A stretch of 64,000 nucleotides of DNA from Desulfomicrobium sp. ZS1 (GTDB lineage Bacteria > Desulfobacterota > Desulfovibrionia > Desulfovibrionales > Desulfomicrobiaceae): assembly GCF_024204645.1 (NCBI RefSeq), contig NZ_CP100351.1:3312001-3376000 (forward strand). Direction: 5' to 3'. The notes under the pieces are model-generated. The model was not told the origin of the DNA, ran no database searches, and was given only the letters and a program-made list of their open reading frames with translations. Positions 57,741 through 64,000 of this stretch are shown here, piece by piece. Positions within the stretch are counted from its first letter, which is position 1; every line of letters starts with the position of its first letter. The position numbers were made by a program, and so were the translations under genes.

Positions 57741-59363
57741 TCACAGCAGCGATTTGATCCGATCCACCAGCGGAGCCAGGGTCGGGCGTTCGATGGCGGA
57801 AATGAAGACCGCGTCGGGGTAGACGTAACCAAGGGTCTGACGTGTCTCTTCGCTGATACGGTCGATTTTGTTCAGGGCCAGAATGCGGGGAATGCCGTCA
57901 ATGGACAGGTCGCGCAGGATAGACTCCACCGCCTGGACCTGGGCTTCCATCTCCGGATGGGAGGCGTCGGCCACATGCACCAGCACGTCCGCGCTCTCAA
58001 GCTCCTCCAGGGTGGCCATGAAAGCCTCGCGCAGATCGGCGGGCAGATGACGGATAAAGCCCACCGTGTCGGTCAGGATGATTTCCCGGTCCTCGGGAAA
58101 GCGCAAGCGGCGGCTGGTGGGATCAAGGGTGGCGAAAAGCTTGTTCTCGGCCAGGACCACGCTCTTGGTCAGGGTGTTCAAAAGCGTGGACTTGCCCGCG
58201 TTGGTGTACCCGACCAGGGAGACAATGGGCAGCCCGGCCTTGTCGCGGCGGCTGCGCGTGGATTTGCGGTGCTTGCGCACGCTGCCGAGCTCAGTCTTGA
58301 TCTGGGCGATACGTTCGCGGATCTTGCGCCGATCCATCTCCAGACGCGACTCGCCCGGACCTCGCCCGCCGATGCCGCCGGCCAGACGGCTTAAAGCCCT
58401 GTTCTGCCCCACCAGGCGCGGCATCATGTATTTGAGTTGGGCCATCTCGACCTGCATCTTGCCCTCGCGGGTTTGGGCGTGCTGGGCAAAAATATCGAGA
58501 ATGAGCTGCGTGCGGTCCAAGACCTTGCGCTCGGTGATCTCGCTCAGATTGCGCTGCTGCGTGGGGGTCAGTTCCTGATCGAAAACCAGGGTCGCGGCAT
58601 TCTTCTGCAGGGCCAGCACTTCCAGTTCGGCAAGCTTGCCCCGGCCCAGGATGAGCTTGGGATTGACCCTCGTCACCCGCTGCACGACCTGCCCCACAAC
58701 GTCCAATCCAGCGGTGGCAGCCAGCTCCGCCAGCTCCGCCAAAGATCGCTCCTGCGCGCTTTTGGACTCCGAAGCCACGCTGACCAGAATCGCCGCGCCC
58801 TCGCGGGCCGTGGCAGCCACGCTCTGGCCCGTCCGCGCAAGCTCGTCTTCCAGAGCCCTGGCGTTGGCCCCGAAATCGAAATCCACATCGTCCCAGATCA
58901 TGGCCGGATGCACCTGATAGGGCAATTCGTCGGTGTTGGGAGGCAGAATATGGGCGATCTGGCAGGTTTTGGGCGCCCCGTCGGAAGATACTGTCAGCAC
59001 GCAGACCGCGTCCAGACGCAGAAAAACCATGTCCATGAGGTCTTCCTGGGTCAGCAGGGACGAATCAAGATGGGTGTGCAGCAGGCGCAGGCCGGAAAGG
59101 CGGGAATCGGCCTGTCGATGACGTGAAAGCTCGGGGATCAGGATGCCGTCCTGCTCGCCGACAATGACCATGACCGGCACGCCCTTGCGGTTGATGAGCA
59201 CGCCGAGCTGTCGGCTGACGCCGCGGCTCAGGATGGCCAGCTCCCGGGCCTGGTCGGGAGTACATCCGCCCTGATCGGGAAAGCGTCTGTTGTAGAGACG
59301 GGAAATGGCCGTGATCTGACTGGGCTTGAGGCCTGTCAGATTGCCGAGAGGTTTGGATGCTAT
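57741..59363 (-). CDS. hflX: GTPase HflX (apparent ATA start)
   Basis: A 540-residue ribosome-associated GTPase if it starts at ATA (59363-59361). The first ATG/GTG/TTG in frame is the GTG at 59201, but the frame upstream encodes the conserved HflX N-terminus (NLTGLKPSQITAISRLYNRR, SRGVSRQLGVLINRKG). GGAGAG lies seven bases before ATA, and an in-frame TGA closes the frame further up. The only other option is a CTG 21 bases later. Core motifs: GGRGPGESRLEMDRR, GYTNAGKSTLLN (G1), DTVGFIRHLP (G3) and ALNKIDR (G4). It follows the IMP cyclohydrolase gene by 43 bases. Confidence 0.9.
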   Translation of the reverse strand: MASKPLGNLTGLKPSQITAISRLYNRRFPDQGGCTPDQARELAILSRGVSRQLGVLINRKGVPVMVIVGEQDGILIPELSRHRQADSRLSGLRLLHTHLDSSLLTQEDLMDMVFLRLDAVCVLTVSSDGAPKTCQIAHILPPNTDELPYQVHPAMIWDDVDFDFGANARALEDELARTGQSVAATAREGAAILVSVASESKSAQERSLAELAELAATAGLDVVGQVVQRVTRVNPKLILGRGKLAELEVLALQKNAATLVFDQELTPTQQRNLSEITERKVLDRTQLILDIFAQHAQTREGKMQVEMAQLKYMMPRLVGQNRALSRLAGGIGGRGPGESRLEMDRRKIRERIAQIKTELGSVRKHRKSTRSRRDKAGLPIVSLVGYTNAGKSTLLNTLTKSVVLAENKLFATLDPTSRRLRFPEDREIILTDTVGFIRHLPADLREAFMATLEELESADVLVHVADASHPEMEAQVQAVESILRDLSIDGIPRILALNKIDRISEETRQTLGYVYPDAVFISAIERPTLAPLVDRIKSLL

Positions 59364-59406
59364 GGTGTTCTCTCCGTGGCCGGTGTGCGCCGGCCGGGCC
59401 GCTCCG

Positions 59407-60000
59407 TCAGGAGCGGCTCAGGTACTCGGTGATCATGCGGTCGTAGTCCGAGGTCAGGGCAAAAGTAGCCACGGCCATGCGCTTGCGGAAGCCCAGGGAA
59501 AGGGCACCGCCGTTGTCCTTCATCTCCTGCATGCATTCGGCATAGTAGGACGGACCCGGAATGACGGCCACGGAATGGAAATTCTTGGCCGCGGCGCGCA
59601 GCATGGTCGGCCCGCCGATATCGATCTGCTCAACGGCCTGCTTGTCTTCCAGGGTCTGACGCACAGCTTCGGCAAAATTGTAGAGATTGACGCAGATAAG
59701 GTCAAAAGGCGTCAGACGCAGATCTTTCAAGGTCTGCATGTGGGTGGAGTCGTCTTTGTCCGCCAGAATTCCGGCATGCACGTGCGGGTGCAGGGTCTTG
59801 ACCCGACCGCCCAGGATCTCCGGAAAACCGGTCACATCGCTGACGGAACGCACTTTGAGACCCGACTGGACGAGTTTCTTGCGCGTGCCCCCGGTGGAAA
59901 CCAGCTCCACTCCCTGCGCTTGCAGAAAACGGGCAAAGTCATCAAGGCCTGATTTATCTGTGACGCTCAGGATGGCCCGGCGAATCGGCAACATGTTCAT
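59407..60000 (-). CDS. IMP cyclohydrolase, stand-alone MGS-type domain (PurH N-terminal half)
   Basis: A 197-residue protein matching only the N-terminal domain of bifunctional PurH. AILSVTDKSGLDDFARFL, LVSTGGTRKKLVQSG, GGRVKTLHPHVHAGIL, DLICVNLYNF and IDIGGPTMLRAAAKN are its signatures. It closes FAICAR to IMP. Start ATG at 60000 with GAGAGGGGG upstream. It works with the transformylase encoded 5 kb away on the other strand. Confidence 0.93.
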   Translation of the reverse strand: MNMLPIRRAILSVTDKSGLDDFARFLQAQGVELVSTGGTRKKLVQSGLKVRSVSDVTGFPEILGGRVKTLHPHVHAGILADKDDSTHMQTLKDLRLTPFDLICVNLYNFAEAVRQTLEDKQAVEQIDIGGPTMLRAAAKNFHSVAVIPGPSYYAECMQEMKDNGGALSLGFRKRMAVATFALTSDYDRMITEYLSRS

Positions 60001-60129
60001 GGTGTCCCCCTCTCGAAAAGAATGTTCGCCGTGCACTGCCACCTTTGATCACAATATGCAATAACACAGGCAGGCCAGCCCCCGGATTACCGGAGACCGA
60101 CCTGCCAAAGGGAGGGGAACGGAACCGTT

Positions 60130-60687
60130 CTAAAGCTGGGCCAGAAGTTCGGCCGCCGACGCGTTGGCGGGGTCCATCTCCAAAAGCCGATGCAGATGCG
60201 TCCTGGCCTCGTCTTTGCGGCCGCACGACACAAGGCATCCGCTCAAGGCATAGCGGACTTCGCTTTTGCCGGGGTTTAACTCCAGATGCTGTTCCAGGGG
60301 AGTGATGGCCTCGGCCGTGCGTCCAAGCACGTGCGCGACCTGAACCAGCCCGAAAAGAGCGACGATGTTTTCAGGATTAAGCGAAAGGGCCTTAAGATAC
60401 AGATCAAAAGCCTTGCCTTCCTGGCCCTGATGGGCGCTGACCAGGGCTATTCCTGCTATGGACTTGTCCGAAGAGGCGATATTCTCGGCCTTCTGATACA
60501 TGGCCATGGCCTGGTCCAGATCCCCACGCTGCACTGCGATGGTCGCAAGGCCCAGGTAAGGATCCGGGTGGACGCCGTTGCTGCTTGCGGCTTTATGGTA
60601 ATAGCTCTCAGCCTTGTCCAGCTCACCCATGAAAAGATAACATTCGCCAAGTTCCTTGTTGATTTCATAATCCAGATGCGAACTCAT
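60130..60687 (-). CDS. TPR-repeat protein
   Basis: A 185-residue soluble protein of about five tetratricopeptide units: ELGECYLFMGELDKAESYYH, PYLGLATIAVQRGDLDQAMA, KAFDLYLKALSLNPENIVAL, EAITPLEQHLELNPGKSEVR and RTHLHRLLEMDPANASAAEL. ATG at 60687 with GGAGGA upstream. TPR proteins scaffold partners; no catalytic motif is seen. Its promoter is sigma-54 type, and it is divergent from the flagellar operon, which suggests but does not prove a motility link. Confidence 0.88.
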   Translation of the reverse strand: MSSHLDYEINKELGECYLFMGELDKAESYYHKAASSNGVHPDPYLGLATIAVQRGDLDQAMAMYQKAENIASSDKSIAGIALVSAHQGQEGKAFDLYLKALSLNPENIVALFGLVQVAHVLGRTAEAITPLEQHLELNPGKSEVRYALSGCLVSCGRKDEARTHLHRLLEMDPANASAAELLAQL

Positions 60688-60742
60688 GGTTCCTCCTCCT
60701 TGTCGGCAAATCTCGTATGCGTTGACTCTCTGCCAGCGGCCA

Positions 60743-60758
60743 AGCAAATTTGATGCCA
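60743..60758 (-). promoter_or_regulatory. Sigma-54 promoter of the TPR gene
   Basis: Minus strand TGGCATCAAATTTGCT: the GG of -24 and the GC of -12 are 10 bases apart, and 11 of the fixed consensus positions fit closely. It lies 56 bases before the start codon. Confidence 0.7.
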
Positions 60759-60850
60759 CCCCCTGCGCAAGTCAGAAAAACTTTTCCCGGAACGAAGCTT
60801 TCAAATGCCAACATTATGATTTTAAACATTATATTGATTTCCGCTCAATC

Positions 60851-60866
60851 TGGAATGGTCATTGCA
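60851..60866 (+). promoter_or_regulatory. Sigma-54 promoter of the flgB operon
   Basis: TGGAATGGTCATTGCA: TGG and TTGCA with GG and GC 10 bases apart. It lies about 74 bases before flgB. Flagellar basal-body operons are commonly sigma-54 dependent. Confidence 0.6.
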
Positions 60867-60939
60867 GACCAGACCTCGTCAGCATCCCGGCTCTGCGCTA
60901 TCCAGAACAAGAAATGCCGGTACGACAAGGGGTTATCGA

Positions 60940-61350
60940 ATGAAAAGCTTGTTTCCCGATCACATTGATCTGACGGCCAAGGTCATGGATTTCCAGCTCC
61001 AGCGTCAAAACATCGTCAGCGCCAACCTGGCGAACATCAATACGCCCGGCTACAAGGCGCGCACCCTGGAGTTCGAAAAAGACCTGCAGGCCGCCCTCGG
61101 ACTCTCCGAATCCGGGGCTGTTGCCCGCACGCATCCAAACCACTTTCCTCTCGCCTTCGCCGCCGACCAGACCGAGGCCAGCGTCACCAAATCCTTGACG
61201 CCACGCGTGGTGCAGGGCGTGGACAACGTGGATCTGGATAAGGAAATGGCGGCCATGGCCAAGAACAATCTCCTTTACAATACACTTGCGACGGTGATGC
61301 AAAAAAACTTCACCGGCCTGAAGCAAACCATCGCTGACGGAGGCAAATAA
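60940..61350 (+). CDS. flgB: Flagellar basal-body rod protein FlgB
   Basis: A 136-residue proximal-rod protein; ATG at 60940, with AAGGGG upstream. FQLQRQNIVSANLANINTPG is the conserved rod-protein N-terminus and NNLLYNTLATVMQKNFTGLK the C-terminal helix. First gene of the operon; its stop overlaps flgC by one base. Confidence 0.97.
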   Translation: MKSLFPDHIDLTAKVMDFQLQRQNIVSANLANINTPGYKARTLEFEKDLQAALGLSESGAVARTHPNHFPLAFAADQTEASVTKSLTPRVVQGVDNVDLDKEMAAMAKNNLLYNTLATVMQKNFTGLKQTIADGGK

Positions 61351-61787
61351 TGGACTTCATGACTGCCATCGATGTCGGGGCGTCCGCGCTCAAGGCCGAA
61401 CGCACCCACCTGAATGTCATTTCCATGAATTTGGCCAACGCCAAAACGACCAGAACCGTGGACGGCGGTCCCTATCGCCGCAAAGAGGTCGTTTTCAAGG
61501 AGACCGAAGTGCAGAGTCCCTTTTCCAAGGCCATGAACTCGGCCCTGGATCAGGACGTCAAGGGCGTGCGGGTCGAATCCGTCCAGAATGACAGACGGCC
61601 GCTGAAGCAGGTCTACGAGCCGGGGCATCCGGACGCCGACGAGGAAGGTTATGTCAGCTACCCGGACATCAACGTGGTGGAAGAGATGACCAACATGCTT
61701 TCGGCCATGCGCGCCTACGAGGCCAATGTCTCGACCATCACCACGTCCAAAAGCATGTTCTCAAAGGCCCTTGAAATCGGGCGTTAG
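61350..61787 (+). CDS. flgC: Flagellar basal-body rod protein FlgC
   Basis: A 145-residue proximal-rod protein. SALKAERTHLNVISMNLANA at the N-terminus, YVSYPDINVVEEMTNMLSAM in the second half, and RAYEANVSTITTSKSMF near the end are the FlgC signatures. Length is normal. It begins at TAATG, coupled to flgB. Confidence 0.97.
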   Translation: MDFMTAIDVGASALKAERTHLNVISMNLANAKTTRTVDGGPYRRKEVVFKETEVQSPFSKAMNSALDQDVKGVRVESVQNDRRPLKQVYEPGHPDADEEGYVSYPDINVVEEMTNMLSAMRAYEANVSTITTSKSMFSKALEIGR

Positions 61788-61843
61788 CCCGGAACGATAA
61801 TCCGGGCCGGATAACGAAGCAGTCATAGACAAGGAGGCGTTCC

Positions 61844-62167
61844 ATGGCGGTATCACCTTTGGCCATCAAGGCCTATTCCGCGGCAAGCGAGCTCTTGAGC
61901 AACCCCAAGAGCCTTGACGCCAAAAACAACTCCACCAAGGAAGCAACCCAGTCCTTTGCCGAGACCATCGAAGAGTCCCTGGCCAAGGTCAACGAGATGC
62001 AGGGAGAAAAATCGCTCATGATCCAGGATTTTGTCTCGGGCAAAAACCAGAATGTGCATGAGCTCATGATCACCCTGCAAAAAGCCGGACTGGCCATGGA
62101 CATGACCTCCGCTGTCCGCAACAAGGTCATGCAGGCATACCAGGAAATAATGCGCATCCAGTTCTGA
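61844..62167 (+). CDS. fliE: Flagellar hook-basal body protein FliE
   Basis: A 107-residue protein that joins the MS ring to the rod. SFAETIEESLAKVNEMQGEK and NVHELMITLQKAGLAMDMTS, with the end RNKVMQAYQEIMRIQF, are typical. AAGGAGG precedes the ATG. 56 bases after flgC. Confidence 0.97.
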   Translation: MAVSPLAIKAYSAASELLSNPKSLDAKNNSTKEATQSFAETIEESLAKVNEMQGEKSLMIQDFVSGKNQNVHELMITLQKAGLAMDMTSAVRNKVMQAYQEIMRIQF

Positions 62168-62191
62168 TTCTAATACTCGCGAGGATTCACC

Positions 62192-63799
62192 ATGCCCCCC
62201 TTTCTGCAAAACACTCTGGCCAAGGCCACGGACTTCTGGACCGACAAATCCCTGGCCCAGCGTATCCTCCTCGGAGGACTGCTGGTCTCGCTCCTGATCG
62301 CATTCTTCGCCATGATCTTCTGGATGAACAAGGTCGACTACAGGGTCCTTTACAGTCAGCTCTATCAGGACGACGCGGCCAGCGTGGTAAGTTACCTGCA
62401 AAAGGAAAAAATCCCCTACCAAATCACCGATTCCGGGACCACCATCATGGTGCCGGGGGACATGGTCTACGAAGCGCGGATCAAACTGGCCGGCGAAGGC
62501 TCCCTGCACGGTCAGGGCATCGGCTTTGAGCTCTTCGACGAGAACAACATCGGGCAAACCAACTTCGTGCAAGGCATAAACTATCAGCGCGCGCTTCAGG
62601 GCGAGTTGTCCCGCACCATCTCCGAGCTGTCCGAGGTGGAAAGCGCCCGCGTGCATCTGGTGCTGCCCAACAAGAGTCTCTTCGTCGAGGAGCAGGCCCC
62701 GCCCTCCGCGGCCATCATGCTCAAGCTCAAGGGCGGGCGCAGCCTTGGAGCGCAGCAGGTGCAAGCCATCGTCAACCTCGTCTCCACCAGCGTCGAAGGC
62801 ATGAGCGCCGAACACATCACCCTCGCCGACAGCCGGGGCAAGATCCTCTATGAGCCCAAAACGGACACGGACATCGCAGGCCTGAGTTCGACCCAGCTTG
62901 AATACCAGACCAGCATGCAGCGTAGCCTGGAGCAACGCATCGAGCAGCTCCTGCTGCCCATTGTCGGCCCCGGAAGGGTCATCGCCCGGGTCAATGCCGA
63001 CCTCGACTTCGATCGCACAACTATCCGCAAGGAAATTTTCGATCCCAAATCCGCCGTGGTCAGGAGCGAGGTCAAGAACGAAGAGGAAAGCAAGGGCTCA
63101 GCCAATGTCGACGGCGGCACGCCCGACCCCAATTACCAGGGCGAGAACGACCGCACGGCGTCCGGCACTGCGCAGGAAAGCGTCCGCACCTCTTCCACCA
63201 CGAATTTCGACATCAACAAGGAAGAACAGCAGATCATCGCCCAGGTCGGAAGCATCAAGCGTTTAAGCGTTGCCGTTCTCGTCGACGGCAAGTACACGCA
63301 GCAACAGGACGGCACGTACGCCTTTGAGCCTCTGAACGCCGAGCAGATGGAACAGATCCGGCAGCTCAGCCAGAGAGCCGTCGGCTTTGACGACGCACGC
63401 GGCGACGCCATCGAGGTCTCCTCGATCTCGTTTGGCGAGCCTGTCGGAGCCGAACAGGCCCCGCTTTTGGATGTTGCCTCGCGCTATTTCCAGCTGCTGG
63501 GCAAACCGCTCCTCAACACGCTCATCATCCTCCTGTTCCTGCTCTTTGTGGCTCGCCCCGTCGTGCTGGCCCTGATCCGCCCGAAAGTCGACAAGCCCAC
63601 GGTGCAGACCGCCGACCAGCTTGGCGCGGCCCAGGAGCTCATGGCCCTGACCGAAGGATTGAACGAAGAGGACATGGCGGCCGTGGACGCGGTCAAGCGC
63701 ATCGAAAACGCCAAGCACCTCGCACAGCAGCTTGTCGAACAGAACATGGATCAGGCCGTCATGATCATGCGCCAATGGATGACTCAGGGAGAAGCATAA
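62192..63799 (+). CDS. fliF: Flagellar MS-ring protein FliF
   Basis: A 535-residue membrane protein. First membrane segment about 26-47 (ILLGGLLVSLLIAFFAMIFW), YscJ/FliF ring-building domains with LYSQLYQDDAASVVSYLQKE and YQRALQGELSRTISELSEVE, SVEGMSAEHITLADSRG, then the FliF C-domain, a second membrane segment (LLNTLIILLFLLFVARPVVL) and the FliG-binding tail ending QAVMIMRQWM. Slightly short of E. coli (552) but complete. Confidence 0.97.
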   Translation: MPPFLQNTLAKATDFWTDKSLAQRILLGGLLVSLLIAFFAMIFWMNKVDYRVLYSQLYQDDAASVVSYLQKEKIPYQITDSGTTIMVPGDMVYEARIKLAGEGSLHGQGIGFELFDENNIGQTNFVQGINYQRALQGELSRTISELSEVESARVHLVLPNKSLFVEEQAPPSAAIMLKLKGGRSLGAQQVQAIVNLVSTSVEGMSAEHITLADSRGKILYEPKTDTDIAGLSSTQLEYQTSMQRSLEQRIEQLLLPIVGPGRVIARVNADLDFDRTTIRKEIFDPKSAVVRSEVKNEEESKGSANVDGGTPDPNYQGENDRTASGTAQESVRTSSTTNFDINKEEQQIIAQVGSIKRLSVAVLVDGKYTQQQDGTYAFEPLNAEQMEQIRQLSQRAVGFDDARGDAIEVSSISFGEPVGAEQAPLLDVASRYFQLLGKPLLNTLIILLFLLFVARPVVLALIRPKVDKPTVQTADQLGAAQELMALTEGLNEEDMAAVDAVKRIENAKHLAQQLVEQNMDQAVMIMRQWMTQGEA

Positions 63800-64000
63800 G
63801 TGGCTGCACCTACTGGAAAACTGACCGGCCCGCAGAAAACGGCCATTCTCATTCTTGCCCTTGGCGACGCCTTCGCCTCCGAGGTCTTCAAGAAATTCGA
63901 ACGCGCCGAGATTACGGCCGTGTCCCGGGCCATGGCCAAACTGGACTCGGTGAGCAAGGAGCAGGCCGAGGATGTCCTGAAGGAATTCAACCAGGCCATG
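63800..64000 (+). CDS. fliG: Flagellar motor switch protein FliG (5' part, cut by window edge)
   Basis: The first 67 codons from GTG at 63800, directly after the fliF stop and with GGGAGAAG upstream. LTGPQKTAILILALGDAFAS and VFKKFERAEITAVSRAMAKL match the N-terminal, FliF-binding domain of FliG. Confidence 0.95.
   Translation, partial: MAAPTGKLTGPQKTAILILALGDAFASEVFKKFERAEITAVSRAMAKLDSVSKEQAEDVLKEFNQAM

Noticed and set aside
60058-60118. Terminator between the TPR gene and the cyclohydrolase gene
   Set aside because: GGCAGG/CCTGCC arms can pair with an interrupted stem, but no T tract follows; readthrough is as likely.

Overview
The window is a gene-dense chromosomal segment of a sulfate-reducing deltaproteobacterium of the Desulfovibrionales. 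The best pointer is the tetrahaem cytochrome c3 at 31527-31955, whose mature sequence looks, from memory, very close to Desulfomicrobium c3. A siroheme-decarboxylase plus hemL pair, a D. gigas FdII-like ferredoxin and futalosine-route menaquinone genes agree with this. About 50 protein genes and one tRNA are supported. No IS element, CRISPR array, prophage or rRNA was seen.

Layout. 1-4298: a MotB-like protein cut by the left edge, a ferredoxin, and a VTC / DUF4956 / CotH cassette. 4295-19058 (all minus): PilZ protein, MshEN-type secretion ATPase, HDOD protein, aspC, pgi, a two-component system with a sigma-54 activator, a helicase fused to a DEDDy nuclease (MrfA-MrfB-like), and an EmrAB-type efflux pair. 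19187-26290 (minus): tRNA-Val, thrS, infC, rpmI, rplT, pheS, pheT and merR, the classical translation operon; infC uses an ATT start inside thrS. 26572-31955: an RsbU/RsbW-like pair, yjbQ, gpsA, siroheme decarboxylase, hemL and cytochrome c3. 32139-41345: a 595-residue acidic repeat protein, a 63-residue unknown, menG, a nucleotide-sugar dehydrogenase, mqnB, mqnD, a polyprenyl synthase and an HDOD-GGDEF protein. 41374-53152: a PurS-PurL fusion, an AT-richer glycosyltransferase, then pyk, a UbiD-family decarboxylase, fxsA, serB, holB and purA on the minus strand. 53424-60687: stand-alone AICAR transformylase, an RNB ribonuclease, plsY, a REP-like inverted pair, hflX, the stand-alone IMP cyclohydrolase half of PurH, and a TPR protein. 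60940-64000: flgB-flgC-fliE-fliF-fliG, cut by the right edge.

How it fits together. MenG, MqnB, MqnD, a polyprenyl synthase and a probable MqnL cover much of late futalosine-route menaquinone synthesis, matching an anaerobe that feeds electrons through cytochrome c3. AhbB and HemL supply haem for that cytochrome. Purine synthesis is spread over four genes (PurSL, PurA and a PurH split in two). Several genes point to c-di-GMP and phospho-signalling: PilZ, MshEN ATPase, two HDOD proteins, GGDEF, an NtrC-type pair and RsbU/RsbW-like proteins. Two divergent sigma-54 promoters lie between the TPR gene and flgB.

The most unusual observations are: hflX, whose conserved N-terminus has no ATG, GTG or TTG and appears to start at ATA; the helicase-nuclease fusion; the acidic protein with a young 288-bp internal duplication; and the VTC/DUF4956/CotH cassette. 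Everything here is read by eye; family names rest on motifs and remembered homologues, not on searches.
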